From the NCBI RefSeq assembly GCF_016881405.1, contig NZ_WOFE01000008.1, positions 62,001 through 126,000 of the forward strand: 64,000 bases of DNA. Direction: 5' to 3'. Source of the stretch: Deefgea chitinilytica (GTDB lineage Bacteria; Pseudomonadota; Gammaproteobacteria; Burkholderiales; Chitinibacteraceae). Positions 24,043-34,480 of this stretch are shown here, in pieces. Each line of letters opens with the position of its first letter. Position 1 is the first letter of the stretch. Below the pieces are notes generated by a model, which made no database searches, was not told where the DNA came from, and saw nothing but the letters and a program-made list of their open reading frames with translations. Made by a program: the position numbers and the translations under genes.

Positions 24043-25086
24043 ATGGAAATCTCAGAACTCTTAGCCTTTTCGGTAAAGAATAAAGCATCCGACTTACATC
24101 TTTCCGCAGGCTTGCCGCCAATGATTCGTGTGCACGGAGATGTGCGCCGTATTAATTTACCTGCGATGGAGCATAAAGACGTACACGATATGGTGTACGA
24201 CATTATGAATGATGGCCAGCGTAAAATTTACGAAGACACGCTAGAGTGCGATTTTTCATTTGAAATCCCTAATCTTGCGCGTTTCCGTGTAAATGCTTTT
24301 GTACAAAATCGCGGCGCTGGTGCGGTATTTCGGACGATTCCTTCTAAAGTACTTTCTTTGGAAGACTTAGGTGCTCCTAAAGTATTCCAAGATATTGCAC
24401 AAAATCCGCGTGGCTTGGTGTTAGTGACCGGCCCGACTGGTTCGGGTAAGTCAACTACCTTGGCCGCAATGATTAATTTCATTAATGATAACGATTATGG
24501 TCATATCTTGACGGTTGAAGACCCAATTGAATTTGTGCACCAATCAAAAAAATGTTTGATTAATCAGCGTGAAGTGGGACCGCACACGATGTCATTTTCG
24601 AACGCGTTGCGTAGTGCTTTGCGTGAAGACCCTGATGTAATTTTGGTGGGAGAAATGCGTGATTTGGAAACCATCCGTCTAGCGCTGACCGCCGCAGAAA
24701 CGGGGCATTTGGTGTTTGGTACGTTACATACCACATCCGCAGCCAAAACGATTGACCGTGTGGTTGACGTATTCCCTGCGGCAGAGAAAGAGATGGTGCG
24801 ATCTATGTTATCAGAGTCATTGCGTGCTGTGATTTCACAAACTTTGTTGAAAACAAAGGATGGACAAGGTCGTGTTGCTGCGCATGAAATTATGATTGGT
24901 ATTCCGGCGATTCGAAATTTGATTCGCGAAAATAAAATTGCGCAAATGTATTCATCCATTCAAACTGGCTCGCAATATGGGATGCAAACACTAGATCAGT
25001 GTTTACAAAATTTGGTGCAACGAAATATTGTTTCAATTGCTGATGCGCGTAGTAAAGCTGCAATACCTGATAATTTTAAAGGCTAA
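24043..25086 (+). CDS. pilT: Type IV pilus retraction ATPase PilT
   Basis: 347 residues, normal for PilT. The order is an N-terminal PAS-like domain (SDLHLSAGLPPMIRVHGDVRRI), Walker A GPTGSGKST (about 130), the Asp box TVEDPIEFVH, Walker B VILVGEMRD, the His box TLHTTSAAKT, and the PilT-specific AIRNLIRE motif (near 288). PilT hexamers depolymerise pili, driving twitching motility and DNA uptake. A GAGGA element lies 10 nt before the ATG. It is divergent from yggS and 11 bp upstream of pilU. Confidence 0.97.
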   Translation: MEISELLAFSVKNKASDLHLSAGLPPMIRVHGDVRRINLPAMEHKDVHDMVYDIMNDGQRKIYEDTLECDFSFEIPNLARFRVNAFVQNRGAGAVFRTIPSKVLSLEDLGAPKVFQDIAQNPRGLVLVTGPTGSGKSTTLAAMINFINDNDYGHILTVEDPIEFVHQSKKCLINQREVGPHTMSFSNALRSALREDPDVILVGEMRDLETIRLALTAAETGHLVFGTLHTTSAAKTIDRVVDVFPAAEKEMVRSMLSESLRAVISQTLLKTKDGQGRVAAHEIMIGIPAIRNLIRENKIAQMYSSIQTGSQYGMQTLDQCLQNLVQRNIVSIADARSKAAIPDNFKG

Positions 25087-25097
25087 GAGTTTGCATC

Positions 25098-26234
25098 ATG
25101 GAAAAAGAACAAGCCGCAAAATTTATGCATGATTTGTTGCGCCACATGCGCGGCAAAAATGCTTCGGACTTATTTATTACAGTCGATTTTCCGCCAGCAA
25201 TGAAAATTGATGGCCGAGTCACGCCTGTTTCAAACCAGCAATTGACTGCACAACACACTAAAGAATTAGCTCGTGCGATTATGAATGATCGCCAAGCTGA
25301 AGATTTTGAAGCGAATAAAGAATGTAACTTTGCGATTAGCCCAGGCACGATGGGGCGTTTTCGTGTAAACGCTTTTATGCAGCAAGGTCGGGTTGGTATG
25401 GTGTTGCGGACGATTAATTCTGAAATTCCAAAACTGGATGATCTGAATCTGCCGCCAGTTCTGCGTGATATTGCGATGACAAAGCGGGGGTTGGTGATTT
25501 TTGTTGGTGGAACGGGCTCTGGTAAATCGACTTCTTTGGCTGCGATGATTGGTCATCGAAATGAACATGCTTACGATCACATCATCACCATTGAAGATCC
25601 AATTGAGTATGTACACGAGCATAAAAATTCGATCATTACTCAACGTGAAGTTGGCGTTGATACTGATTCTTGGATGGCCGCATTAAAAAACACCTTGCGA
25701 CAAGCTCCAGATGTGATTTTGATCGGTGAAATTCGCGACCGTGAAACGATGGACTATGCAATTGCTTTTGCTGAAACGGGGCATTTATGTATGGCAACCT
25801 TGCATGCTAACTCGTCGAATCAAGCATTAGATCGGATTATTAACTTTTTTCCTGAAGAGCGACGCTCACAGCTTCTGATGGATCTGTCTCTGAATTTGAA
25901 AGCATTTGTTTCTCAGCGGTTGGTTCCACATTTATCAGGAAAAGGACGTGTTGCTGCCGTTGAGGTAATGCTTAATTCACCATTAATCTCGGAGTTGATC
26001 TTTAAAGGTGAGGTACACGAGATCAAAGAAATTATGAAGAAATCTCGTGAATTGGGTATGCAGACATTCGATCAATCGCTATTTGATTTGTTTGAAGCAA
26101 ATCGAATTAGTTATGAAGATGCTCTTCGCAATGCGGATTCGGTAAATGACTTGCGTTTGCAAATCAAACTGAATGGGACTGAATCTAAAAATAGAGATGT
26201 TTTATCTGGGCTCGATCATCTCGATATTGTGTAA
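25098..26234 (+). CDS. pilU: PilT-dependent retraction ATPase PilU
   Basis: 378 residues. The PilT-family order is kept: SDLFITVDFPPAMKIDGRVTP, Walker A GGTGSGKST (near 137), TIEDPIEYVH, VILIGEIRDRETM and TLHANSSNQALDRI. The AIRNLIRE motif of PilT is replaced by SPLISELIFKGE, as in PilU. PilU boosts PilT-driven retraction under load but needs PilT to work. It is in one unit with pilT (11-bp gap). The coding sequence is AT-richer toward the 3' end, like the following fimV. Confidence 0.94.
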   Translation: MEKEQAAKFMHDLLRHMRGKNASDLFITVDFPPAMKIDGRVTPVSNQQLTAQHTKELARAIMNDRQAEDFEANKECNFAISPGTMGRFRVNAFMQQGRVGMVLRTINSEIPKLDDLNLPPVLRDIAMTKRGLVIFVGGTGSGKSTSLAAMIGHRNEHAYDHIITIEDPIEYVHEHKNSIITQREVGVDTDSWMAALKNTLRQAPDVILIGEIRDRETMDYAIAFAETGHLCMATLHANSSNQALDRIINFFPEERRSQLLMDLSLNLKAFVSQRLVPHLSGKGRVAAVEVMLNSPLISELIFKGEVHEIKEIMKKSRELGMQTFDQSLFDLFEANRISYEDALRNADSVNDLRLQIKLNGTESKNRDVLSGLDHLDIV

Positions 26235-26333
26235 TTTTTAGATGTTGAAACTGTATTTTTTTATGGCTTTTTGAATTTTAAAGCTGTTTTTTGGAACTAT
26301 AATTTGGATAGCGTAAGTTATTTAAAATAAATA

Positions 26334-28463
26334 ATGATAAGAAAATGGCCCCATTTGATGTTTGATTCTCGCCTGCTTGCCGTTATCGTTTTGAGTTTGC
26401 TAATGGTAAATTCGGGCGCGGCAATGCTGGGTGAAATACGCGTTCATTCTGCGCTTGGTGAGAGATTCGATGCGAGTATCCCTGTCGCAGCAACCAATGA
26501 TGAAGATATCAATAGCAATTGTTTTCGTTTAGTTAGCCCGCATGATAATGCAGAGATCAATTCATTGCGTCGAGCTAAATTGACGTTTCAGCACGATGGT
26601 GATGGTGGCCGCCTGTTGATTAATGGATTTGATACCCAGCAAGAGCCTGTAGTGAATGTGTCTGTGCGTGTAAAGTGCCCAGGTGAAGAAGATCGCGTCT
26701 TTCAGCGTGACTATAGAGTGCTACTTGATCCTAGAGAGTATATTGCCTCGCAAGGTCGTCGCCCTAGCGATATTATGGCCGGTAGCAACAAGCAGAATCG
26801 CCGTAATTTGCCTCGACTTGGTACCGCTTGGTTGACTGAAGAGGGAGATTCTGTTGCCAGCATTGCCCGCAGATATTATCCGAATGATGAGAAGTTGCGC
26901 GCAAGATTGATTGAGGCGATCTATGATTTAAATCCTGATTTACCCCAAGGGACTTCGGTGCGTCTTGGCGGCGATTGGCGTTTGCAGTTGCCTCCTCCTT
27001 TGTCTAGTCCTGCCGTTGTTAGCCAGCCTGCTCGAGTACAGGCAATGACCCCGCAAGAGGCTCAGCCTAGGCTGACTTTAGATGCGGTTCCTTCTGCGAG
27101 TGAACTGCCTCGTGCTAGTTTAACGCAACCTAATGGAGAGTTTCGTCTTCGCCTGTCTGTGCCCAGTCTCGATTTAAATCAGAAAAATTCGCTAAGTCCT
27201 GAGGAAACATTACGGTTACGGGAACGCTTGTTGTCTTTGGAAAGTGATGAACAGGCCTCGCAAATGTTGCAGCTTAAGTATCAGATTGCGCAATTAGAAA
27301 AACAATTAGAAAGTTTTAAAGCCAGCGCAGTTGAAGCGTCGCCTTTGCGAGTTGAAAATCAAAGACAGGCAAGTAGTTACTTTTCTTTATCATGGCTGTA
27401 CGTGGTCGCCCTAATTATTGTTGTCGTTGCGCTTGTATTGTGGCGTCGATATGTTTTGCAACGCCAAGCTCAAGAAGAGCCTTATTCGATGCTTGGCATC
27501 TCAACAATGCATGTCAATCCATATGGTTCAGCGCCGACTCCACGCTCTTCAACGAACTTTCATAGCCAGTTTATGCCTCGGACTGGTGGTTTTGTTGATG
27601 ATGAAGTCGCTATTCCTGTGCGAAATATTGATGATCAAGAATGGCATGATGAAGATGTTGATGTATTTTCACCAAATTCGGTGGCTGAAGAGGCTCAATT
27701 ATTAATTGATCATGGACTCACTAAACAGGCGATCAATCTATTAATGCATGAGGTTGCTGAACGCCCAACGTCGTTGGCGCTTTGGATGAAGCTATTTGAT
27801 GTGTTCCAACAAAATAATATGGTTGAATTGTTTCAAGAACGCGCCGTTGCATTCCGGTTACAGTTTTCTAGTGAAACACTTTGGCAACAAGTTCAAGCTT
27901 TAGGGTTGCAAATTGATCCGAGCAATCCATTGTATCAATCTCTGGATGTGATGTCTGATTTAGCTTCAGTGTCAGAGACTGCTCAGGTCGAGATTGTTGA
28001 GCGTAATTTGAGCGCCGGGTTGTACAATGCGGCTGGGTTTGAGCTTCATGATGGAGGGGCAGAGAGTCATGACGTACAAGCAAAACAAGATCTTGAGTTT
28101 GAGATTGATTTTTCTCCGTTGCAAGAACAAGCACTAGATGCCGATAACTCGGAGCAGGTTTTTATTGCTTCAATCCCCGATTCTTTTGAATTGAGCGAAG
28201 AGGTTGCGTCAATTAGTCAATCTTTAAAATCTGAAAGCCCTTTGGATCGTGAAGTTCAGAGCATGTCTAGGCCTGTAATTCAAGAAGGGGACTTTGTTTC
28301 AGATGATGAAGTATTGAAAAATATTGCCCAATTGATCTGCAATGGCCAACGGAGAGAGGCGTTTGAACATCTGGAGGTGCTGCTGTACAAAGGCACTATG
28401 CCGCAACGTTTAACTGCATCTAAGTGGCTGGATAAATTGCTGAGTAAGTACGGAAAACTTTAA
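26334..28463 (+). CDS. fimV: FimV/HubP-type polar landmark protein
   Basis: 709 residues, shorter than Pseudomonas FimV (~920). The N-terminal part shows a signal-like hydrophobic stretch (about 12-30), the FimV N-domain (GEIRVHSALGERFDASIP..VSVRVKCPGEEDRVFQRDYRVLLDP) and a LysM-like peptidoglycan-binding region (about 165-225, GDSVASIARRYYPNDEKLRARLIEAI). A coiled coil (about 315-330) precedes a membrane helix near 350-366. The cytoplasmic part is acidic, with TPR-like repeats (EEAQLLIDHGLTKQAINLLMHEV) and a conserved C-terminal FimV motif (LICNGQRREAFEHLEVLLYKG). It probably organises polar pili and c-di-GMP signalling. A perfect TATAAT at 26298-26303 may be its -10, although the -35 is poor. 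No ribosome site is strong at the first ATG. Confidence 0.9.
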   Translation: MIRKWPHLMFDSRLLAVIVLSLLMVNSGAAMLGEIRVHSALGERFDASIPVAATNDEDINSNCFRLVSPHDNAEINSLRRAKLTFQHDGDGGRLLINGFDTQQEPVVNVSVRVKCPGEEDRVFQRDYRVLLDPREYIASQGRRPSDIMAGSNKQNRRNLPRLGTAWLTEEGDSVASIARRYYPNDEKLRARLIEAIYDLNPDLPQGTSVRLGGDWRLQLPPPLSSPAVVSQPARVQAMTPQEAQPRLTLDAVPSASELPRASLTQPNGEFRLRLSVPSLDLNQKNSLSPEETLRLRERLLSLESDEQASQMLQLKYQIAQLEKQLESFKASAVEASPLRVENQRQASSYFSLSWLYVVALIIVVVALVLWRRYVLQRQAQEEPYSMLGISTMHVNPYGSAPTPRSSTNFHSQFMPRTGGFVDDEVAIPVRNIDDQEWHDEDVDVFSPNSVAEEAQLLIDHGLTKQAINLLMHEVAERPTSLALWMKLFDVFQQNNMVELFQERAVAFRLQFSSETLWQQVQALGLQIDPSNPLYQSLDVMSDLASVSETAQVEIVERNLSAGLYNAAGFELHDGGAESHDVQAKQDLEFEIDFSPLQEQALDADNSEQVFIASIPDSFELSEEVASISQSLKSESPLDREVQSMSRPVIQEGDFVSDDEVLKNIAQLICNGQRREAFEHLEVLLYKGTMPQRLTASKWLDKLLSKYGKL

Positions 28464-28620
28464 ATCAGCGTGCTTGCTAATTCATTTTTCCTAGTAAGTT
28501 GTCTTGCAATTTCTCGTATTAGTCTTTGTGAAGCTTAATAAAGCGTAAGAAAGAAGCGTAAGTGATGTTAACTAAACTGACTTCGTTTGAGTGTAGATTA
28601 GAACTTTGTCAGATGTTTTA

Positions 28621-28663
28621 AAGAACAAAGCCAGTGAAGTTGTCACTGGCTTTGTTCTTTTTA
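28621..28663. terminator. Bidirectional intrinsic terminator between fimV and the chemoreceptor gene
   Basis: A 17-bp perfect stem (28621-28637 with 28643-28659, core AAAGCCAGTGA / TCACTGGCTTT) has a 5-nt loop and a T run to 28662 on the plus strand. The convergent stops lie at 28463 and 28675. Confidence 0.9.
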
Positions 28664-28674
28664 GATGATGGGAT

Positions 28675-30558
28675 TTAAAGTTTAAAATTACCAAATAGTT
28701 GCCTTAGGAATACGGCCAAATCATTGAGTTGATGTACTGCACCGGTTGCTCTGTGCAGGGCAGCATCTGATTGCTGCATTTGGTTAGTGATGTTTTCAGC
28801 ACTTTGCGCCATTGCCGTTGTAGCATCTTGTTGCTCTTTGGTTGAGTGTGCAATTTCGCCAATTTTGATCATCACGGTATGCATATTTTCACGAATGTGG
28901 GCAATTTTTTCGGCTGCAGATTCAGAGAGCGTAACGCCGCTTTGCACGGTGGTAATCGTCGACTGCATGTTGGCAACAGCAGCATCCGTTTCATTGCGTA
29001 TGCCATCGATCATGCCCGTAATTTCAACTGTGGCATGACCAGTCCGCTCTGCTAATTTACGAACTTCATCTGCCACAACTGCAAATCCACGGCCTTGTTC
29101 ACCTGCTCGAGCCGCTTCAATCGCCGCGTTCAGCGCCAATAAATTGGTTTGGTCGGCAATTTCTTTGATTACTCGGATAATTCCGCTAATTTCCTGCGAG
29201 CGTTGATTAAGACTATTTAAGAGACTCGCTAAGCCTTCTACTTCCGCCGCTGATTGACTCACTTCTTTAGCTACTTCACGGACAGTTGAAGCCGATTCTC
29301 CAGAGAGTGCACCTGTACTCGTCACTAACTGATTGGCGTCATTTGAGTTGTCTGCAATGTGGCTGATGCTGACGGTGATTTCTTCAATCGTTGCGGCATT
29401 CGAAGCCGCCAAGTCTGATAGTAGTGCAGAGTCATTCGCCAGTTGTTGTAGCACGCTATTGATATCGGTTACACCGTGAGTGAGGTTCTCTGTTTCTTTA
29501 CGGATATCAATAAACATCGTGCGAAGTTGGCCTGTAAATTGATTAAAAGCCATCGCCATTTGCGCGATTTCATCATTGCCTTGGATGTTTAGCGTACGCG
29601 TCAAGTCTCCACCACCACTGGCAATCTGCTGCATGCGATCACGCATTACACGCAGGTTCACCAGCATTTTGCTTACTAACATACTCGCGATTGGGATAAG
29701 TACTACCAACAGGCCAATCAAGGCGACTAACGCAATTATCAGCAGTTGATTGAGCGGCGCAAGTGCGACTGCCTTATCAATAACAAACATCAGATACATG
29801 TCAGAGCCTTCAATCGGCTGAATGTAGACAAGTCGAGATTTATCATCGATTTGTATCGTGTTAAGTGATTTCTCACTGGCGTATTTGGCAAGTAAGTCAA
29901 CAGATAAATCAGGGCTGATTTCGTTAATTGGTTTTTGGATATACGCTTGATTTTTGTGCACAAGTACTTTGCCATCTTTACCGAGTAAGATCGCATAGCC
30001 TTCGCCTGTGAGTTTGATATTGAGAACATCTTTTACAATATCATCAAGCATAATATCGGTGCCGACCACGCCTAGCAGCGTTCCGTTTGCTTCAACTGGC
30101 GACGCGAACGACATAGTGAGGCGTTTACTACCTGCATCAACATAGGGGGCCGTTAGGATGGTGCGTTTTTCTGCGACGGCTTGTTGGTACCAAGGTCGGC
30201 TTGTTGGATCGTAGCCTGCTGGTAATCCAAGCTCTCGGCTAGTAATCATTTGCTTATCGGCTTTGCCAAAGTAAGCCGAATCAAACTTGGCACTTTTTGC
30301 GCCTTGAACTAAAGGCGGCATTGGGTCAGCGGCTGTGCTGAGTGCTGTCGCCATGGCGCCAACAATCATCTTGTGACTAGAAACCCAGTCGCGTAGCGTC
30401 ACATTATTGCCTGTTGCGGTGGCGACAACTTCACTATGCAACGAGTCAATCATGACGCCTCGCATCTTGAAGTAACCACCCAATGAAATTAAACCTACGG
30501 TGATGAGCAGCAAGAGGGCAATAAAAGCAATTAACTTATTGCGTAGAGAACTAAACAT
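28675..30558 (-). CDS. Methyl-accepting chemotaxis protein with Cache sensor
   Basis: 627 residues from ATG 30558, supported by GAGG 6 nt upstream; an in-frame upstream start (30612) lacks a ribosome site. It has a first membrane helix (about 9-31), a periplasmic double-Cache domain (about 35-265, including the family motif [21 protein letters not shown]), a second helix (about 273-296), a HAMP domain, and the signalling domain. The kinase-contact tip ([20 protein letters not shown]) lies near residue 480. Double-Cache receptors often bind amino acids or amines; RxWYxxA and YVD fit ligand contacts, but the ligand is inferred only. There is no CheR-binding pentapeptide at the C-terminus (FGNFKL). 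Confidence 0.93.
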   Translation of the reverse strand: MFSSLRNKLIAFIALLLLITVGLISLGGYFKMRGVMIDSLHSEVVATATGNNVTLRDWVSSHKMIVGAMATALSTAADPMPPLVQGAKSAKFDSAYFGKADKQMITSRELGLPAGYDPTSRPWYQQAVAEKRTILTAPYVDAGSKRLTMSFASPVEANGTLLGVVGTDIMLDDIVKDVLNIKLTGEGYAILLGKDGKVLVHKNQAYIQKPINEISPDLSVDLLAKYASEKSLNTIQIDDKSRLVYIQPIEGSDMYLMFVIDKAVALAPLNQLLIIALVALIGLLVVLIPIASMLVSKMLVNLRVMRDRMQQIASGGGDLTRTLNIQGNDEIAQMAMAFNQFTGQLRTMFIDIRKETENLTHGVTDINSVLQQLANDSALLSDLAASNAATIEEITVSISHIADNSNDANQLVTSTGALSGESASTVREVAKEVSQSAAEVEGLASLLNSLNQRSQEISGIIRVIKEIADQTNLLALNAAIEAARAGEQGRGFAVVADEVRKLAERTGHATVEITGMIDGIRNETDAAVANMQSTITTVQSGVTLSESAAEKIAHIRENMHTVMIKIGEIAHSTKEQQDATTAMAQSAENITNQMQQSDAALHRATGAVHQLNDLAVFLRQLFGNFKL

Positions 30559-30665
30559 GGCGTGCCTCGATAATGTCTTTAGACGTGAAATCAGAATAGA
30601 TCTTATCGGCAATAAAAAACAAATCTTTTATTGTTTTGTTTGAATAAACGTCATGTTTGTTAATG

Positions 30666-32867
30666 CTAAAGTCGTGATACTCGAATCACACCTTGTATTT
30701 CTTTAAGACGGGCAAAAACTTTATGTAATTGTTCGCTATCTTTGATTTCAATCGTAAAGCGCATTTGGGAGCGAGCGTCTTTATTTTGTGTATGTACAGC
30801 TGTTACGTTGATTTTGTCGCGTACCATCACATCTGATAAGTCCCGCAACATACTGGGTCTTTCGAGTGTTTCGACCAAAATATCAACTGAAAAAACGTGG
30901 CCACTCGATTTACCCCAATCGGCTTTAATTAAACGTTCAGGCGCCTCAGAAGCGAGCCGTTTCAGCGTAAGGCAATCGGTGCGGTGAATGGAAATGCCGC
31001 GGCCTTTGGTCACAAAACCCATTACTTGATCTGGCGGTACCGGTTTGCAGCACTTAGCCAGCATGGTCATGAGCTTGTCTATCCCTTCGATTAATATACC
31101 CTCGCCGCTTTGATTGGCGCGTGCGGTTTTAACAAAGTCTTCTGGTTCGTCAGGCTCATCAATTGGCGCTAATGATTCGTTAAAGGCAATTGCTAGGGCT
31201 CGTAATGAGCATTCACCTTGCCCTAAGGCGGCAAATACATCCTCGATTTGTTTGTAGCCTAATTTTTGTGCAATTAGTTCATGACCAATATTATTCGCTC
31301 CGGTGCGCGAAGATTCTTTGTCAAATAGCGCACGACCTGCTTCAATCGCCACATCGAGATGTTGCTGACGAATCCAGTGGCGTACTTTTTGCTGTGCGCG
31401 ATGACTTTTGATATAGCCTTGGTGCAGCCAATCTAAACTTGGACCACCGGTTTTGGCGGCCAGTATTTCAATACGTTGACCATTTTCGAGTGGTGTTCCG
31501 AGTGGAACAATCGCCCCGTTAACTTTAGCGCCACGGCAGCGGTGGCCTAGATCGGTGTGCAAGTGGTAAGCAAAATCGACTGCGGTACTGCCTTTGGGCA
31601 GCGAAATAACGCGCCCAGCAGGGGTGAGCACATAAATCGTGTCATCGAATAATTCAGCTTTAAATGCATCCGAGAAATCAGCCTCACCGGCGACGTCTTC
31701 CCGCCAGTCGAGCAATTGCCGTAACCAGGCGATTTTTTCTTCGTAACGCGAATCGCCTTTCCCGCCTTCTTTGTAACGCCAGTGGGCTGCGACGCCAAAT
31801 TCAGCGTGTTCATGCATATCAAAAGTACGAATTTGTACTTCAACGGCTTTGTCTGCTGGCCCGATCACCGCTGTGTGTAAGCTGCGATAAAAATTGCCTT
31901 TTGGTTGGGCGATGTAATCGTCAAATTCACCCGGAATTGGTTGCCACAGGTTATGTACAATCCCGAGTACAGTGTAGCAATCTTTGACATCATCAACCAA
32001 GACCCGCACCGCACGAATATCGTATAGCTCAGAAAAATCGAGTTTCTTTTTCTGCATCTTTTTCCAGATGCTGTAGATGTGTTTGGGCCGCCCCATTAAA
32101 TCAACATGAGTCACGCCAGCCAGCGCAAGTTCGCCGCGCAGCTTGCTGATGACATCCCCGATGAACTGTTCGCGATCAACGCGGCGTTCGTCGAGTAATT
32201 TGGCAATTTTTTTGTAGGTATCGGTGTGCAAATAGCGAAAACCTAAGTCTTCCAGCTCCCATTTGATTTGCCAAACGCCCAGTCGATTGGCCAGTGGCGC
32301 AAACAAATCCAGCGTTTCGCGCGCAATAATCCGGCGCTGTTCTTCGCTGACGTTAGCAAGGCTATGCATGGTTTGCGTGCGCCACGCTAGCTTGATTAGC
32401 ACGGCACGAATGTCTTCCACCATGGCCAACAGCATTTTGCGCTGCGCTTCAACTTGTTGTGCGTAATCTTCTGCTTTGCCATGCTGTGGCTGTGCCAATT
32501 GGCGTAATTGCCGTACTTTTAAAATGCCATCGACCAAGGCGGCGACTGTACTGCCAAAGCGTTTGTTAATTTGCTCGGTGGCGCTACTGAGCTTGTCTGG
32601 CACGCAAAACAACAAGGCCGCAATCACTGCATTGGCATCCATACGCAAATCAGCGACGATGGAGGCACTGGCAACAGCGTGTATGAATAATGAAGTTTGC
32701 GTATCCGGATTGAGCGCATTGCTATATAACTCGGCAACCCAATCGAGCGCTTCACGCAGACGAGCCAGCTCTTGTGGCGGATAACGCTCGGAAAGGGCGA
32801 TCAGCCAGCGGTCAGGATCGGCTGCTTCAGCGATGGATTGGGCGAGTGGGCGAGTTACGGCAACCAT
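30666..32867 (-). CDS. relA: (p)ppGpp synthetase RelA
   Basis: 733 residues, typical. The HD hydrolase domain is degenerate: the place of HD reads ALLFCVPDK (near 88). The synthetase domain has DIRAVRVLVDDVKDCY and GEFDDYIAQPKGNFYRSLHT (near 313). EFDD is the EXDD form found in synthesis-only RelA, not the RXKD form of SpoT/Rel. The TGS domain (about 395-455, IYVLTPAGRVISLPKGSTAVDFAYHLH), the zinc-finger/conserved Cys region (MLAKCCKPVPPDQVMG) and the C-terminal ACT domain follow. It binds stalled ribosomes and makes the alarmone from ATP and GTP/GDP. It is monocistronic and divergent from the DUF2062 gene. Confidence 0.95.
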   Translation of the reverse strand: MVAVTRPLAQSIAEAADPDRWLIALSERYPPQELARLREALDWVAELYSNALNPDTQTSLFIHAVASASIVADLRMDANAVIAALLFCVPDKLSSATEQINKRFGSTVAALVDGILKVRQLRQLAQPQHGKAEDYAQQVEAQRKMLLAMVEDIRAVLIKLAWRTQTMHSLANVSEEQRRIIARETLDLFAPLANRLGVWQIKWELEDLGFRYLHTDTYKKIAKLLDERRVDREQFIGDVISKLRGELALAGVTHVDLMGRPKHIYSIWKKMQKKKLDFSELYDIRAVRVLVDDVKDCYTVLGIVHNLWQPIPGEFDDYIAQPKGNFYRSLHTAVIGPADKAVEVQIRTFDMHEHAEFGVAAHWRYKEGGKGDSRYEEKIAWLRQLLDWREDVAGEADFSDAFKAELFDDTIYVLTPAGRVISLPKGSTAVDFAYHLHTDLGHRCRGAKVNGAIVPLGTPLENGQRIEILAAKTGGPSLDWLHQGYIKSHRAQQKVRHWIRQQHLDVAIEAGRALFDKESSRTGANNIGHELIAQKLGYKQIEDVFAALGQGECSLRALAIAFNESLAPIDEPDEPEDFVKTARANQSGEGILIEGIDKLMTMLAKCCKPVPPDQVMGFVTKGRGISIHRTDCLTLKRLASEAPERLIKADWGKSSGHVFSVDILVETLERPSMLRDLSDVMVRDKINVTAVHTQNKDARSQMRFTIEIKDSEQLHKVFARLKEIQGVIRVSRL

Positions 32868-32960
32868 GATTTTCTATTTATCTTATTTGCTGAAGTGAAT
32901 AATTGAATTTTGCGACAATAATGCAGTCTGTCATAGCTAAATTCACGAGAAAATTGCCGA

Positions 32961-33503
32961 ATGCCCCGCAAATATTTACGTCGTTGGCTACCTAATCATC
33001 AAACGATGTTGCAAAACCGCTGGCTTAGCCGTTTTGCGCATTGGTTTGAGCATCCGAATTTATTTCATTTAAATCGCAAATCGGTGGCCGGTGGCTTGGC
33101 GGTCGGGATGATTGGTGGCTTGATTCCGGGGCCCTTGCAAGTGATTACCTCGTCGATTTTGTGTTTGATTTTTCGAGTGAACTTGCCCGTTGCCATTTTA
33201 GGTACTTTCTATACCAATCCATTAACGATAGGGCCGATTTATTGGTTGGCTTATCAAATTGGCGCGTGGGTGTATGGGGCGAGCGGGGCGGTTAAAACGA
33301 TGTTGATGCCATCATTTTCTGCCTTGAGTTTAGTTGATTGGATGTCGGCGATGTGGGTTTGGATCCAGTCATTGGGGGCGCCTTTATTGATTGGTTTGCC
33401 TTTGCTGGCGCTGCTATTGGCTTTATCTGCCTTTTTCTCGGTGCATATTATTTGGCGACTTTGGGTGTATTGGTCGCTAAGGCAGCGTAGAAAAAGGCGT
33501 TAG
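32961..33503 (+). CDS. DUF2062 family membrane protein
   Basis: 180 residues. A basic N-terminus (MPRKYLRRWLPNH) is followed by HLNRKSVAGGLAVGMIGGLIPGPLQVITSS, the ..GlAiGvFiGfiPg.. pattern of DUF2062. The next part is VNLPVAILGTFYTNPLTIGPIYWLAYQIGAWV with the conserved TNP. There are about three to four membrane helices. The function is unknown. The gene is divergent from relA across 93 bp and ends 12 bp from the convergent kinase-fold gene. Confidence 0.9.
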   Translation: MPRKYLRRWLPNHQTMLQNRWLSRFAHWFEHPNLFHLNRKSVAGGLAVGMIGGLIPGPLQVITSSILCLIFRVNLPVAILGTFYTNPLTIGPIYWLAYQIGAWVYGASGAVKTMLMPSFSALSLVDWMSAMWVWIQSLGAPLLIGLPLLALLLALSAFFSVHIIWRLWVYWSLRQRRKRR

Positions 33504-33515
33504 GCCAATACATCG

Positions 33516-34286
33516 TTATTTTCTTAGTACGTGCAATAGTTCACCAACGCCTTGTAGCGATACGACATCGCGTCCCCAGGGCTTGCGTTGGCGCGGAAGG
33601 TGGCGCAAAAATGCTAATTGCTGGCTGCAACTTTGCACTAGTTGCTGAACTTCGGGGTCATCTTGTTGTAGTTGTTGCTGCCAAAGCCTCGTCAGGGTCA
33701 CAGGATCGGTATTCATTTGGTATGCCGTCGAGTGTAGATAGAGCAGCCAATCCCGGGTTTGGGCGTAGGCGACGGGCAGCGTTTTGCTGGGGTCGTCCTC
33801 AAAATCGATAAATTGAATCTTGCCATCTTGCCACATGATGTTGCGGGCAAAAGCTTGACTTAAATTTTGACCGCATTGATGGACGTGCAAAATCGCTGCT
33901 AGCCCTGCTTGCCAAACGGCTAATTGCTGCTGTGGCGAAGTGCGAATCAATTCATCGACTGAATGCGTGCCAGCGCTGGTCATTGCAAACCACTGATCGG
34001 CAATATGCCGCACCTCAGGTACTGGAACCCCCGCTTGTCGCAGAGTTCTGAGGCGCTGAATTTCGATGGCTTGTGCGGCGGCGCCCCCGGGAGCCGGTAC
34101 TGCGCAGAGCAAGGGCTGCCGAAATATTTTGGCCAAGGCATTTAATAGCGTGTAGCCAAATTGTGGGCGTGCGGCTTCTTGGCGCTTGATGATTAATGTT
34201 TCGCCTGAGATGTCTTCCACCAAAATTCGGCCTGAGTGTTTGAGTAGTTCAGATTCGATTTGGCGAATCAATTTCGCAGAAAACAT
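33516..34286 (-). CDS. Protein-kinase-fold protein (BUD32/LPS-kinase-like)
   Basis: 256 residues. Kinase features are visible: an ATP lysine in GETLIIKRQ (near 33), a possible helix-C Glu in AQAIEIQRLRTLRQAGVPVPEV, a hinge-like MTSAGTHSVDEL, a catalytic-loop equivalent ILHVHQCGQNLSQAFARNI (near 145), and IQFIDFEDDP in the place of DFG. The RNI and DFED pattern is closer to small-molecule/atypical kinases (BUD32, Kdo or LPS kinases) than to Hanks kinases. The substrate is unknown. It is separated by 194 bp from the upstream response-regulator gene and probably transcribed separately. Confidence 0.7.
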   Translation of the reverse strand: MFSAKLIRQIESELLKHSGRILVEDISGETLIIKRQEAARPQFGYTLLNALAKIFRQPLLCAVPAPGGAAAQAIEIQRLRTLRQAGVPVPEVRHIADQWFAMTSAGTHSVDELIRTSPQQQLAVWQAGLAAILHVHQCGQNLSQAFARNIMWQDGKIQFIDFEDDPSKTLPVAYAQTRDWLLYLHSTAYQMNTDPVTLTRLWQQQLQQDDPEVQQLVQSCSQQLAFLRHLPRQRKPWGRDVVSLQGVGELLHVLRK

Positions 34287-34480
34287 AAATTAATTGCTCA
34301 AAATAATAAGGGTATTGCTTTGTTGTCTATGTTCTGTAGGTATTACAAGGTTATACCTAGTGTGTCGGTTGGGTGTGCTAGTGAGTATAAAACTCGTTCG
34401 CGTGTTACATTCACGGCGGCGCTTCAATTGGCCGCTCAGCCTGAATCTGTGGAGGTATTAAGCGTGCGGTATTGTTTCGT

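Noticed and set aside
30666-32867. SpoT/bifunctional Rel
   Set aside because: The HD motif is lost (FCVPDK) and the synthetase has EFDD, the RelA form.
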